Both the position numbers and the translations under genes were made by a program. Shown in pieces: positions 26,285 to 36,235 of a stretch of 64,000 bases of DNA (positions are counted from its first letter, which is position 1; the number at the start of each line of letters is the position of its first letter). This DNA comes from Pedobacter petrophilus. GTDB lineage: Bacteria; Bacteroidota; Bacteroidia; Sphingobacteriales; Sphingobacteriaceae. The notes beneath the pieces are model-generated. The model was not told the DNA's origin, searched no databases, and was given only the letters and a program-made list of their open reading frames with translations. Location of the stretch: contig NZ_WKKH01000005.1 of the NCBI RefSeq assembly GCF_009674725.1, positions 124,001-188,000 of the forward strand, written 5' to 3'.

Positions 26285-27036
26285 CCTTTAAAGGTACGTA
26301 ATTTTAGATTTTGGGATTTAGAAAAAAACTTGCAGATATGTTATTTAACGTTAAACCAAAAACTATATTTTACCAAAATACGAATTAACTCATAATTTAC
26401 TAATTAAACCCTCATTTTTTTACATCCCGATGCACTTCCAAAATCTACAATTCAAAGCCTGTCAGCGAGTTATTGTATTATAGCTACCTACTATTTTTTT
26501 TAAACATACATTTAGCATTTCCATGATGGTTATATTTTCTGATCAGAAAAATATCCGTTAATTATTTTAAATCCTATTCCTTTATCTGCTATATCTATAA
26601 CCAGCTTGTTCATCAGGTTTTTTAAAACTAATTTATCAGTTTACTTTCCCACTAAGCTTATTGTTGATGACAGATGTAATCTTTGTATCTTTTCAATTTA
26701 CGGGAAGTATAGAAAGATAGCTGAAGCACCTATAAAACTAAGAGGAATACAATTGGAAATGCCAGAAGCTTTTTTAATCATGACTATTCTATTTGGAAAA
26801 TTATTTGTTTGGATGCGAGCTGGTTCAAATAGATTATGAAATTTTTTAGACCCCTTATTTACAAGGCTTTAACAAAAACACCTGCTTTAAAATTTAATAG
26901 ACACCATACCAGAGAAATTAATACTTTGTTACTTTAAAAGTATATGATAATAAAATATTATTATATTTATATTCATTTAAATTTGTTTAATTTTATTTGT
27001 TGAAATGTTGTGGGGCGATACTTTTTAAAGTAACAT
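26285..27036. other. 752-bp gene-free spacer between porV and gldJ
   Basis: AT-rich DNA with no convincing coding frame; the longest plus-strand frame (26606-26839) has no codon structure I trust. A perfect 16-bp palindrome TTTTCTGATCAGAAAA lies at 26535-26550 and could be an operator. The gldJ promoter candidate is at the right end. porU would be expected about here in Flavobacterium-like gene order. Confidence 0.5.
26996..27026 (+). promoter_or_regulatory. Predicted gldJ promoter
   Basis: TTTG (26996-26999), 19 bases, then TACTTTTT (27019-27026), one base off TAnnTTTG. It predicts a very short leader before the ATG at 27037. Confidence 0.4.
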
Positions 27037-28707
27037 ATGAAAAAACTATTACTATATTCTTTTACCTGTTTGTCATTGGCAGTTCTGCTCTCTGGTTGCA
27101 GCACCAAGGGCGGAAACAGTTCTAGCAAAACGGGTATTCCTTATGCAGATAGAAAGAGCAAAAATAATGCATCAGGCGCTTTTGCTGTTGCTACACAATA
27201 CAAGCGTGCACCAGGCCCCGGATTGATTCCGATAGAGGGTGGCGTTTTAGTTGTTGGCGGTAGCGCAATTGAAGTACCAGGCGTGGAGCCAAATATCTAT
27301 AACTACAAAAGACAGGTCACAGTTCCTTCATTCTACATGGATGAAACGGAAGTTTCTAACACCGATTGGTTGGAATATTTACACTGGATCAGATATAATT
27401 ACCCTGAAGATCGCGAGTTCTATTACAATGAGTTGCCTGATACTTTGGTGTGGCGTAGCGCATTATCTTACAATGAGCCTTACGTTGATAATTATTTAAG
27501 ACATCCTGCATATCGTGATTACCCTGTTGTTGGTGTATCATGGGAACAAGCTTCGCGCTATTGCGAATGGAGAACTTCAAGAGCGAATGAATTTATATTG
27601 CGTGAGAAAGGGATTTTGACAGATTATAAAACCCTTAATGCAGGCAATACCGGCAAAGGCAACAACGCAACAGCTGCAGCAACGCCAAAGCCGGATAAGC
27701 CTTTTAACACTGATGCTTACATTAATGGTCAGTATGATGATAAAGGAAAAAATGCGCCAATTGACTACAATACTAAAGCCGGAGCAGCAACAACAACCGC
27801 CGGTGCTGGAAAAGGAAATACCCAACCACGCAGAACTGCAACATTGGAAGATGGTGTAATCATGCAGCCTTATCGTTTACCAACAGAAGCTGAGTGGGAA
27901 TATGCTGCACTTGGACTTATTGGTAACACAGAATACGAAAATATTAACCAGAATAAAATTTACCCGTGGAACGGACTGGGTGTAAGTTCTGCAAGTAAAA
28001 AAACAAGAGGTCTCATTCAGGCCAACTTTAAAAGAGCGCCCGGAGATTATATGGGTGTTGGCGGGTCTTTAAATGATAAAGGTGATTTAACCGTGCCGGT
28101 AATCCAATACACTGCGAATGATTTCGGCTTGTATAATATGGCTGGAAATGTGAATGAGTGGGTAAATGATGTTTACAGAACGGGGACCTTTACAGATGCT
28201 GATGCCTTTAACCCTTACCGTGGTAACTACTTTACCAATAAAAAATTAGAGGATACGCAAAGCGGTAAAATTGCGCTTGATAAATATGGCAATCCAATTA
28301 AGGAAAATGCCTATTCAGGCAGGAAACAAACCTGGGCTGAAAAACAAGCGCAGGCTAAACGTGTAGACTCTATCTCAAAATCTACAGATCCGCAAACTAT
28401 TCCAGTTGCTAACGCATATCAGGCAGATCAAAGGGGTTATCGCGACAGACAAAATATCATCTTGAATGAAGAAGGTGTAACGTTGGTAAACGATAAATCC
28501 AGGGTTTATAAAGGCGGATCATGGAACGATATGGCTTACTGGTTAAACCCGGCTACGCGCCGTTTTATGCAACAGGATGAATCATCATCAGAAGTAGGCT
28601 TCCGTTGTGCAATGACCATGCTTGGAGCGCCCGAAATTAGCACAGCAGGCAAAAGAAGTTTTAAAACACCTCCTCCGAAACCTTACCGGGTAGGTAGAAG
28701 CAAATAA
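27037..28707 (+). CDS. gldJ: GldJ-type lipoprotein with formylglycine-generating-enzyme fold
   Basis: The 556-residue lipoprotein has a lipobox LLSGC (Cys21). Its SUMF1/FGE-like domain carries FYMDETEVSNTDWLEYL, YPVVGVSWEQASRYCEWR, YRLPTEAEWEYAA, FGLYNMAGNVNEWVNDV and GGSWNDMAYWL. GldJ is an outer-membrane lipoprotein of the gliding/T9SS machinery that stabilises GldK. The central insert (about 200-280) is low-complexity, rich in Thr, Ala and Gly. Neighbourhood with porV supports the name over the related gldK. A terminator follows. Confidence 0.9.
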   Translation: MKKLLLYSFTCLSLAVLLSGCSTKGGNSSSKTGIPYADRKSKNNASGAFAVATQYKRAPGPGLIPIEGGVLVVGGSAIEVPGVEPNIYNYKRQVTVPSFYMDETEVSNTDWLEYLHWIRYNYPEDREFYYNELPDTLVWRSALSYNEPYVDNYLRHPAYRDYPVVGVSWEQASRYCEWRTSRANEFILREKGILTDYKTLNAGNTGKGNNATAAATPKPDKPFNTDAYINGQYDDKGKNAPIDYNTKAGAATTTAGAGKGNTQPRRTATLEDGVIMQPYRLPTEAEWEYAALGLIGNTEYENINQNKIYPWNGLGVSSASKKTRGLIQANFKRAPGDYMGVGGSLNDKGDLTVPVIQYTANDFGLYNMAGNVNEWVNDVYRTGTFTDADAFNPYRGNYFTNKKLEDTQSGKIALDKYGNPIKENAYSGRKQTWAEKQAQAKRVDSISKSTDPQTIPVANAYQADQRGYRDRQNIILNEEGVTLVNDKSRVYKGGSWNDMAYWLNPATRRFMQQDESSSEVGFRCAMTMLGAPEISTAGKRSFKTPPPKPYRVGRSK

Positions 28708-28711
28708 ATTT

Positions 28712-28744
28712 AAAAGTCCTGGTTTTTAACCGGGACTTTTCTTT
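28712..28744. terminator. Terminator after gldJ, shared with the biotin-carrier gene
   Basis: AAAAGTCCTGG pairs with CCGGGACTTTT with one G-T pair, followed by T-rich DNA; convergent genes on both sides. Confidence 0.75.
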
Positions 28745-28761
28745 TATCAATAAAATGAGTA

Positions 28762-29262
28762 TTATTTAAATTGAATCAGGATTTGGTTTTTCTCTACTTT
28801 ATCTCCTTGTTTAATGGCTACTTTGCTGATAATGCCATCCGTAGTCGATTTTAAGATGTTTTCCATTTTCATCGCTTCGAGTACTAAAAGATTATCACCT
28901 TTTTTCACTTCTGCATGCTCTTCCACCAGTACTTTTAATACCAGGCCCGGCATTGGCGCTTTAATTTCAGCCACTTTACCGGAAACTAAATTATCCATCC
29001 CCAGCTGCTTTAATAACTGATCGAACTGGTCTTCTGCTTTAGTCTCATAGATGGTACCATTAACTTTTATTTTGCAGGTTTTATCTTGCTGATTGAGGTC
29101 AATAACTTCAATATTATAAGATTTATGCTGATATAAAATATGAGCCTGTGAAGAAGATATCATGCTTAAATCCAGTTCCACCTCCTGATCATTGACGATA
29201 GTTTTTGCTTCCCGCTCTTCAATATTAAACAGCGTATGTTCATTTATTGCAACCTTATACAT
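28762..29262 (-). CDS. Biotin/lipoyl-attachment carrier protein (acyl-CoA carboxylase type)
   Basis: The 166-residue protein ends in a biotinyl domain (about 95-166) with APMPGLVLKVLVEE and the biotinylation site LEAMKMENIL, where the Lys is modified. The N-terminal 90 residues are a beta-rich linker typical of propionyl-/methylmalonyl-CoA carboxylase carrier subunits, not of AccB. Carboxylase and carboxyltransferase genes are not in the window. It is the last gene of a minus-strand run, 4 bp after the DUF4159 gene. Confidence 0.87.
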   Translation of the reverse strand: MYKVAINEHTLFNIEEREAKTIVNDQEVELDLSMISSSQAHILYQHKSYNIEVIDLNQQDKTCKIKVNGTIYETKAEDQFDQLLKQLGMDNLVSGKVAEIKAPMPGLVLKVLVEEHAEVKKGDNLLVLEAMKMENILKSTTDGIISKVAIKQGDKVEKNQILIQFK

Positions 29263-29266
29263 AGTA

Positions 29267-29971
29267 TTATTGTGTTAAAGCATATTGCACCAGATTTGCG
29301 CCCATTTTAAGCGCTTTTAAACGCGTTTCTTGCGTATCTTCAGGATAGGTGCCGAAATCTTCCCATCCATTACCCAGATCACACTCAAAGGTATAATAGC
29401 AAACTACCCTGCCTTTATAAATTAATGCAAATCCTTGCGGACGTTTATTGTCATGTTCGTGGATCTTCGGCAATCCTCCGGAAAATTTGAACTTTTGATT
29501 ATAAATAACATGATTAGATGGCAACTCTACAAAACTGAGTTCGGGAAATACCTTCTTCATCTGCGGCCTGATAAACTTATCTAAGCCATAATTATCATCA
29601 ATATGAAGAAAGCCTCCGCCAATTAAATATTGCCTTAAATTTTTCGCTTCCAGATCGCTGAACTGCACATTTCCATGTCCGGTCATGTAAACAAATGGGT
29701 AACCGAAAATTTCCTTTCCTCCAACTTCAACAATGCTTTCTTCTGCAAAGAAATTGGTTTTTAGATTTGAGTTGCAAAAGGCGATCAGGTTTGGCAAAGC
29801 CGTTCGGTCTGCATACCAGTCTCCCCCACCACTGTATTTCAATTTCGCCATCCGGTAGGTTGGTGGAAAAGAGCTAAAAGCAGAAAGCAAAAAGCAGAAA
29901 GCCAAAAGACTCAAGCCGCAAGCAATAAACTTGAATTTCGGAACCTGAAAACTGAAAACTGAAAACTTCAA
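29267..29971 (-). CDS. DUF4159 family exported protein
   Basis: The 234-residue protein has a C-terminal DUF4159 domain from about residue 41: KLKYSGGGDWYADRTALPNL, YPFVYMTGHGNVQFS, GGGFLHIDDNYGLDKF and DLGNGWED. A glutaminase-I-like fold is proposed for the family; its role is unknown. The only start giving a signal peptide is a TTG at 29971; the first ATG is at 29851. The signal peptide is written in low-complexity repeat DNA (see repeats). It follows rsmE by 5 bp, so expression is probably coupled. Confidence 0.75.
   Translation of the reverse strand: MKFSVFSFQVPKFKFIACGLSLLAFCFLLSAFSSFPPTYRMAKLKYSGGGDWYADRTALPNLIAFCNSNLKTNFFAEESIVEVGGKEIFGYPFVYMTGHGNVQFSDLEAKNLRQYLIGGGFLHIDDNYGLDKFIRPQMKKVFPELSFVELPSNHVIYNQKFKFSGGLPKIHEHDNKRPQGFALIYKGRVVCYYTFECDLGNGWEDFGTYPEDTQETRLKALKMGANLVQYALTQ
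29874..29967. repeat. Low-complexity repeats inside the 5' end of the DUF4159 gene
   Basis: 29874-29910 is a series of AAAAGC/AGAAAGC units and 29945-29967 is three copies of CTGAAAA. On the minus strand they encode the hydrophobic signal segment and the first residues. Confidence 0.75.
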
Positions 29972-29976
29972 ATTGA

Positions 29977-30681
29977 TTATCGGTTAAGGTAATTGATTTC
30001 AAAACAAACAGATAATGCAGCCGTTTCTGTGCGCAACCTGTTCTCACCTAAAGTTAATGCTTTAAAGCCTTTATTCAAAGCTAATTCAACTTCTTCTGGT
30101 GTGAAATCACCTTCGGGACCAATAAGGATTAAATATTTTTGATGGGGAATAACCAGATCAGAGATAAACTTCTTTTCAGCATAATCAATACAATGGGCAA
30201 TTAATTGCTCACCGTCAAATGGTTGTTTTAAAAAATCGCTAAACGAAGTCGCCTCATTTAGCTTCGGATGATAGGCTTTGATTGATTGTTTTACGGCTGA
30301 TGTAATTACTTTATTTAAGCGGTCATCTTTAACTACTCTTCGCTCTGAGCGGTCAGTAATAATCGGCGTAACTTCATCAATACCTAATTCCGTGGCTTTT
30401 TCTAAAAACCATTCTAACCTGTCGATGTTTTTAGTTGGGGCCACAGCAATGTGCAAATAGTGATTTCGCTTCTGGAATTCGTGCTCTACATTCAGAATAG
30501 ATAAGACAACTTTTTTAGGCTGATCAGCAATAATTTCTGCAGTATAGAAACCACCAACACCATCAACCAGGTTAACAATAGTGCCTTTTGAAAGGCGAAG
30601 AACACGAACACAGTGTTTGCTTTCTTCTTCGTTTAAGGTGTAAGTGTTTTGGGTAATATCAGGCGTATAAAAAATATGCAT
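29977..30681 (-). CDS. rsmE: 16S rRNA (uracil-1498-N3)-methyltransferase
   Basis: The 234-residue enzyme has the N-terminal PUA-like domain (about 1-70, HCVRVLRLSKG) and a SPOUT methyltransferase domain with the knot motifs LILIGPEGDFTPEEV and ALTLGENRLRTETAA. It methylates U1498 of 16S rRNA with SAM. Length is standard. It is located in a minus-strand run behind a CNNM protein gene (9-bp gap). Confidence 0.95.
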   Translation of the reverse strand: MHIFYTPDITQNTYTLNEEESKHCVRVLRLSKGTIVNLVDGVGGFYTAEIIADQPKKVVLSILNVEHEFQKRNHYLHIAVAPTKNIDRLEWFLEKATELGIDEVTPIITDRSERRVVKDDRLNKVITSAVKQSIKAYHPKLNEATSFSDFLKQPFDGEQLIAHCIDYAEKKFISDLVIPHQKYLILIGPEGDFTPEEVELALNKGFKALTLGENRLRTETAALSVCFEINYLNR

Positions 30682-30690
30682 GCGTTGAAA

Positions 30691-32118
30691 TTAGTGATTA
30701 TCAACCATATCTTCTTCGTTAATAACCAATTCTAACTTGATGGTTTCAATGTTCTTTTCGGTCTTTTTCAGGATTGTGAATAGGTAACCATAAGATTCAT
30801 TGCTTTCTCCAACTTCCGGAATGCGTTCAAACACATGCGATACTAAACCACCAATGGTATCAAAATCCTCATCCTCTGGCAAATCATGTGGCAAATGCTC
30901 ATTAACATCATAAACTGTTGCAAAGGCATTTACGATAAACTCATTATCAGATACTTTTTCAACCAATGGCTTCTCTTCATCATATTCGTCCTGAATTTCG
31001 CCCACTAATTCTTCTACAATATCTTCTAACGTCACCATTCCTGCCGTTCCGCCGAACTCATCCAATACAATTGAGATTTGAATGCGGTTGCTTTGCAGTT
31101 CGCTCATCAAATCATTAATTTTTTTAGTTTCTGTAACGAAGTATGGCTTGCGGATAATATCGTTTAATGTCCAGTGTTGATTTCCTGCTGCCACTAGCGG
31201 AAGAATATCCTTCGCGTGAATGATCCCAACGATTTTGTCCATGATTTCATCATAAACCGGCAAACGGGAATATCCTTCTTTGATAATCCGGTCTATTACT
31301 TCCTCCTTTGGAGATGTTAATTCAATACCAGAAATTTTCGTTCTGGGCACCATGATATTTTTAACTACACGTTCATTAAAATCGAATACGTTTTTAATCA
31401 ATTCATGCTCATTATTATCAAGGGCACCGCTCTCTTTACCTTGCTCCAATAAATACTGTAACTCTTCAGTACTGTGAAGCGATTCATGACCAGCAGAGGT
31501 ATCGATGCCAAATGGCTTTAAAATTATTGCGGCAAGGCTATTTAATGTCCAGATGAATGGCCTGAAAACCACATAAAAGATCTGTAAAGGCACAGAAATG
31601 AATAATGTGGTAGCCACCGGACGTTGAATAGCGAAAGATTTTGGAGCTAACTCACCAAATACAATATGCATGACCGTAATGAGCGAAAATGCTACTATTG
31701 TTGATGCGGTATGGATGGTAGCATCACTCAGGCCCCAATGCAGGCTATCAAAAAGATTTTTAAAGATGGTATGCATAACGCCTTCACCAACCCAACCTAA
31801 GCCTAGCGATGCAAGCGTTATACCTAACTGTGTGGCGGCCAGATAACCATCCAGATTATGGATAATTGTTTTGGCCATTTTACCCACTCTACTGCCTGTT
31901 TTTGCTTTGATTTCAATTTGAGATGCCCGAACTTTAACAATGGCAAATTCTGCCGCAACGAAAAATCCATTCAACAATACCAGAAATAAGGCAAAAAATA
32001 ACCGCCATCCAACTGAAGCTGTATCAGTCTCCGCTAAGGCAACCATCGCCAGATCTGATGATGGAAGGATTGCGCTTAATTTAAAATTTAAAAACAAGCA
32101 AACCGTGGGTAAATCCAT
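30691..32118 (-). CDS. CNNM/CorC-type membrane protein (hemolysin family)
   Basis: The 475-residue protein has a DUF21 membrane domain with about four spans (residues about 35-210, starting LFFALFLVLLNGFFVAAEFA). Two CBS domains follow (VPRTKISGIELTSPKEE; KPYFVTETKKINDLM), then a CorC_HlyC domain (DEDFDTIGGLVSHVF). Relatives are linked to magnesium/cobalt efflux; the 'hemolysin' name is historical. Its ATG overlaps the ppa stop as TAATG, so translation is coupled. The first 30 residues are unusually long before the first span. Confidence 0.9.
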   Translation of the reverse strand: MDLPTVCLFLNFKLSAILPSSDLAMVALAETDTASVGWRLFFALFLVLLNGFFVAAEFAIVKVRASQIEIKAKTGSRVGKMAKTIIHNLDGYLAATQLGITLASLGLGWVGEGVMHTIFKNLFDSLHWGLSDATIHTASTIVAFSLITVMHIVFGELAPKSFAIQRPVATTLFISVPLQIFYVVFRPFIWTLNSLAAIILKPFGIDTSAGHESLHSTEELQYLLEQGKESGALDNNEHELIKNVFDFNERVVKNIMVPRTKISGIELTSPKEEVIDRIIKEGYSRLPVYDEIMDKIVGIIHAKDILPLVAAGNQHWTLNDIIRKPYFVTETKKINDLMSELQSNRIQISIVLDEFGGTAGMVTLEDIVEELVGEIQDEYDEEKPLVEKVSDNEFIVNAFATVYDVNEHLPHDLPEDEDFDTIGGLVSHVFERIPEVGESNESYGYLFTILKKTEKNIETIKLELVINEEDMVDNH

Positions 32119-32669
32119 TAAGCTAATTCTCTAAATGTTGTGTTATAAAGTTCCATGCTCTCTTTAATTACTTTATGAGCATAGCGAACACCCAACAAAT
32201 GTTCGATAGTTACGTTCTTATCTTCTAAAGCTTTATAATCCTGGAAGAAACGCACAATTTCTTTCATTTGGTGAGGAGGCAATTCATCTAAATCGTTAAT
32301 ATAATTAACAGACATATCGTGAGCTGCTACTGCAATAATTTTATCGTCTTGCTCACCATTGTCTACCATATGCATCACACCAACAACTTTAGCTTCAATT
32401 AAAGTCATGGGATAAACATCTACCGAACAAAGCACCAAAATATCTAATGGATCTTTATCATCACAATAAGTTTGAGGAATAAAGCCATAATTAGCAGGAT
32501 ACATTACTGATGAAAAAAGAACCCTGTCTAATTTAATTAAACCAGATTCTTTATCTATCTCGTATTTTGCTTTTGAGCCTTTTGGAATTTCAATAATTGC
32601 ATTTACAATTTCCGGTACGTTTTTACCTGGTGATACGCTATGCCAAGCGTGAGTTTCTTCTTTTGCCAT
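32118..32669 (-). CDS. ppa: Inorganic pyrophosphatase
   Basis: The 183-residue family I soluble pyrophosphatase hydrolyses pyrophosphate to phosphate with magnesium. It contains [37 protein letters not shown] (with the conserved acidic metal ligands) and IAVAAHDM. Length fits the bacterial family. It lies 1 bp after the DedA gene and overlaps the CNNM gene by one base. Confidence 0.96.
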   Translation of the reverse strand: MAKEETHAWHSVSPGKNVPEIVNAIIEIPKGSKAKYEIDKESGLIKLDRVLFSSVMYPANYGFIPQTYCDDKDPLDILVLCSVDVYPMTLIEAKVVGVMHMVDNGEQDDKIIAVAAHDMSVNYINDLDELPPHQMKEIVRFFQDYKALEDKNVTIEHLLGVRYAHKVIKESMELYNTTFRELA

Positions 32670-32670
32670 T

Positions 32671-33327
32671 TTAATTTAAATCTGTCTTTTCCTCGTCAGA
32701 ACTTGTTACTTTACTTTTTACAAATGTAATCAATAAAGGGATAGTTGTAATAAAGATAAATCCAATAATAATATATAATAAGTAATCGTTAATTTCTTTT
32801 TCAAACCTCTTTCCTAAGAAATACCCTAATAACGTCAGGGAACAAATCCACAATACACCGCCAACCACGTTATAAAGTGCAAATCGTTTAAAGTCTAATC
32901 TAACCACACCAGCAAAAATCGGTGCAAAAGTTCTAACGATGGGTACAAACCTACCCATAATTAGTGCGAAAGCGCCTTGTTTGTTATAATATCGTTCTGC
33001 TGCCTTAAGATATTTCTTTTTAAAAAAGAAACTGTCTTTTCTGGTGTACAGCACCGGACCAGTTTTTCGTCCAAACCAATAACCGGTAAAATTACCGGAG
33101 ATTGCCGCAACACAGAGACCAGCCAGAAGCAATGCAATATTTACATCTAACTTTCCTGTGGCAACAAACATGCCAGCAAGAAACAACAAATAATCGCCAG
33201 GGAGAAAGAAACCGAAGAATAAACCGGTTTCTGCATAAATTACAAATACAACAAGATAGAAACCGCCTTCCCTCAATAATTTCTCGGGATCAATCAGGTG
33301 ATGCAGGTTATTCCAAAAATCGTGCAT
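32671..33327 (-). CDS. DedA family membrane protein
   Basis: The 218-residue protein has about five membrane segments and the DedA/SNARE-associated motifs: [16 protein letters not shown] near residues 34-49, [10 protein letters not shown], and the Arg-rich [22 protein letters not shown]. DedA proteins act in the inner membrane as lipid scramblase/flippase-like transporters (undecaprenyl phosphate or phosphatidylethanolamine) and affect proton-motive force. It follows nuoN after a 47-bp gap. Confidence 0.92.
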   Translation of the reverse strand: MHDFWNNLHHLIDPEKLLREGGFYLVVFVIYAETGLFFGFFLPGDYLLFLAGMFVATGKLDVNIALLLAGLCVAAISGNFTGYWFGRKTGPVLYTRKDSFFFKKKYLKAAERYYNKQGAFALIMGRFVPIVRTFAPIFAGVVRLDFKRFALYNVVGGVLWICSLTLLGYFLGKRFEKEINDYLLYIIIGFIFITTIPLLITFVKSKVTSSDEEKTDLN

Positions 33328-33374
33328 ATTGAATTATTCGTAAAACTACAAATAATTATCTAACAACTGTATAC

Positions 33375-34748
33375 CTATATTAGGTTTAAAATAATTGCAG
33401 GATAAATACCCAAAATAAGAGTAATCGCCACAGAAACTAATAAAACCACCTTATACTGGCCCGGTGTAGAAAGTTCAATCTCTGCACCATCTTTGAACCA
33501 CATTGCTACGATCACTTTGAAATAGTAATAAAAACCTACCAAAGCATTTAAGATTGCAAAAGCGACCAATAAGGTTTGGTACTCTCCCATCACGTTCAGG
33601 AACATCAGGTATTTACCAATGAAACCAGCAGTTAATGGAATACCAGCTAACGATAACATAGCCACTGTAAGAGAAAGTGCTACCAGCGGATTTTTCTTAC
33701 CTAAACCATTGAAACTTTCGAAGCTATCGCTTCCTGTTTTTTGTTTTACCAGGATCAGTACTGCAAAAGCAATAATAGAGGCGAAAGTATAAGCTGCTGC
33801 ATAAACGAGCACATTGTTTTCAGATTTCGCACTTAAAACGATCAGCGAGAATAACAAATAACCTGCATGAGATATACTTGAATAGGCTAACATCCGCTTA
33901 AAGTTCTTTTGGAACAAGGCGGTAACATTACCGATAAATAAAGTTAAGCAAACAATAACCATCAGTGGCACAACCCAGAAATCGTGAAGCGGCGCAAATG
34001 AACCCGCAAATAATCTTAAGAAAGCCGCAAAGCCAGCTGTTTTTACAACGGTACTCATGAAGGTAGTAATCAGCGTTGGTGAACCTTCGTATACATCCGG
34101 TGTCCAGAAATGGAACGGTGCTGCGCCAACTTTAAAGCATAAACCTATCATCATTAGGATTACACCCGGGTAAAAGATCGGTGAAATTGCTTTGCTGTTA
34201 TCTACCAGGTAAGCCTGAATTTTGTCCAGGTCGAAAGATCCGGTAGCACCATAAATTAAAGTAATGCCAAACAATAAGAAACCAGTTGAGAAGGCACCCA
34301 TTAAAAAGTATTTCAATGATGCTTCGTTCGAGGCAAAATCTCTTTTACGAATACCAGCAAGAATATATAAACTTACTGACATAATCTCCAGTCCAACAAA
34401 AAGCATCGCCATATTTTTATACGATACCATCATAATCATCCCTGCGAGGGCAAAAAGGATTAGGGTAAAATATTCGGCTACGTTATCGCTTTTAGCGTGA
34501 AAATAGTTTTGGGTAAGCAGAAAGATCAAAAGTGTACCAATTATACAGATCCCAGAAAATGCCAATGCAAAATTATCCGTCTGCATCATGCCAAAATGAA
34601 CAGCATTACCGTTCCAGGCACCTATAGTGAAACCCAAAGCAGTAAGTAACCCAACAACGGTAAGCGGCAATAATGCTTTTTTGGCTTTAAACAAACCTGC
34701 GTAAAGTACAATAAAAGCGGTTATACTAATGGTTATGATAATATTCAT
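33375..34748 (-). CDS. nuoN: NADH-quinone oxidoreductase subunit N
   Basis: The 457-residue antiporter-like proton-pumping subunit of complex I has about 13-14 spans. GLEIMSVSLYILAGI carries the conserved Glu of TM5, KVGAAPFHFWTPDVYEGSP is the TM7-8 region with its Lys, and MLAYSSISHAGYLL matches the second half. It is the last nuo gene, 3 bp after nuoM. Confidence 0.96.
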   Translation of the reverse strand: MNIIITISITAFIVLYAGLFKAKKALLPLTVVGLLTALGFTIGAWNGNAVHFGMMQTDNFALAFSGICIIGTLLIFLLTQNYFHAKSDNVAEYFTLILFALAGMIMMVSYKNMAMLFVGLEIMSVSLYILAGIRKRDFASNEASLKYFLMGAFSTGFLLFGITLIYGATGSFDLDKIQAYLVDNSKAISPIFYPGVILMMIGLCFKVGAAPFHFWTPDVYEGSPTLITTFMSTVVKTAGFAAFLRLFAGSFAPLHDFWVVPLMVIVCLTLFIGNVTALFQKNFKRMLAYSSISHAGYLLFSLIVLSAKSENNVLVYAAAYTFASIIAFAVLILVKQKTGSDSFESFNGLGKKNPLVALSLTVAMLSLAGIPLTAGFIGKYLMFLNVMGEYQTLLVAFAILNALVGFYYYFKVIVAMWFKDGAEIELSTPGQYKVVLLVSVAITLILGIYPAIILNLI

Positions 34749-34751
34749 TGC

Positions 34752-36215
34752 TTATTTTACTGATGTTAATTTTTGATTTACCTGTTCTAATAAATGTTGT
34801 ACAGATGCCTCTGTGATGTGCAATAACGGCTTCGGATAAACACCCAAAATGATAATTAAGGCACAAATGATATAAAGTACTAATTTTTCAGTCCCCTGAA
34901 TATCTTTAAAGTTAATGGTTAACGTGTTAGTTTGTCCAAGCATTACATTCTGATACATGCGTAACATGTAGACAGCTCCGAAAATGATGGTTAAACCTGC
35001 AATAGCTGCAGTCCAAATACCATAATTGTAAACCCCCATTAGCAATAAGAATTCGCCAATAAAGCCATTTGTTCCTGGTAAGGCTACGGTTCCTAAAACG
35101 ATAATCAGAAAAACTATCGCCAGTTGCGGTGCTGCTTTTGCAATACCACCCAGTTCCTCTATTTTATTGGTTTTTGTTCTGGAGAAAATAATATCTAAGA
35201 CGAAGAATAAACCTACTACATTAATCCCGTGACTTAACATCTGAACCATTGCACCTTGCATCCCTTGTTGGTTTAACGCAAAGATCCCTGCTGAAATTAA
35301 CCCAACATGTGCAATCGATGAATAAGCAACCAAACGTTTTGTATCCTTTTGTGTGAAAGCAATTAGTGAGGCATAAACAATTCCAATAATGGAAAGCACC
35401 ATTGCTAACCCTGACCAGTCTTGAACGCCAGTTGGAACAATAGGCAACAGCCACCTGATTACGCCATAAATCCCCATCTTTAACATGATACCAGATAGCA
35501 ACATCGTACCCTGCGTAGGAGCGGTAGTATAGGTATCTGGCTGCCAGGTATGGAAAGGAAAAATCGGCATCTTAATGGCAAAAGCAATGAAGAAAGCCCA
35601 GAAAATCCATCCTTGTTGAGCACTATCTAAGTTTAAAGCATAAAACGCCTGTATATCAAAATTATCAGCCGGGTTTTGCAGGTACAGGTAAATAATACCC
35701 ATTAACATAAATAAAGAACCTGCAATGGTATAAACAAAGAATTTCATGTTGATGCGAATCCTGTCTTTACCCCCCCAGAATGCACAGATGAAGTAAATCG
35801 GAATCAATGCAGCTTCCCATCCGATATAGAATAAGAAAGCATCCATCGCTGTAAACACCAAAAGCAATCCGGTTTGCATAAACAATATCAAAGCGTAAAA
35901 AGCAGCCGGATTCTTATAATCATGTTTATAGCTTGATAAAATGATAATTGGAATTAACAGGTTAGTCAGCAATACCACAAGCATGCTGATTCCATCAATG
36001 CCTGCGTGGAAGCGGATGCCTAAATCGGCAATCCATGGTAAATTTGCTTCGAACTGAGTGCTTGCATCCGGAATAAAGTTACCAGCAATGAACAAAGCCA
36101 GAACTAAAGAAGCAACCGAAATTACGGTTGAAATTATTTTAGCCGACTTACCAGCAAAGGCTGTAATGATAGCACCTGCAAGCGGAAGAAATATAAGTAG
36201 TAAAAGTTGTTCCAT
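34752..36215 (-). CDS. nuoM: NADH-quinone oxidoreductase subunit M
   Basis: The 487-residue antiporter-like subunit has WEAALIPIYFICAFWGG (conserved Glu), KMPIFPFHTWQPDTYTTAPTQ and LVAYSSIAHVGLI. It pumps protons in the membrane arm. Near-standard length. It follows nuoL after 20 bp. Confidence 0.96.
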   Translation of the reverse strand: MEQLLLLIFLPLAGAIITAFAGKSAKIISTVISVASLVLALFIAGNFIPDASTQFEANLPWIADLGIRFHAGIDGISMLVVLLTNLLIPIIILSSYKHDYKNPAAFYALILFMQTGLLLVFTAMDAFLFYIGWEAALIPIYFICAFWGGKDRIRINMKFFVYTIAGSLFMLMGIIYLYLQNPADNFDIQAFYALNLDSAQQGWIFWAFFIAFAIKMPIFPFHTWQPDTYTTAPTQGTMLLSGIMLKMGIYGVIRWLLPIVPTGVQDWSGLAMVLSIIGIVYASLIAFTQKDTKRLVAYSSIAHVGLISAGIFALNQQGMQGAMVQMLSHGINVVGLFFVLDIIFSRTKTNKIEELGGIAKAAPQLAIVFLIIVLGTVALPGTNGFIGEFLLLMGVYNYGIWTAAIAGLTIIFGAVYMLRMYQNVMLGQTNTLTINFKDIQGTEKLVLYIICALIIILGVYPKPLLHITEASVQHLLEQVNQKLTSVK

Positions 36216-36235
36216 TATTTAATTTTGAACCCTTT

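Noticed and set aside
26606-26839. 77-codon frame in the porV-gldJ spacer as a porU remnant
   Set aside because: No similarity to PorU segments that I could see, and low-complexity AT-rich code.
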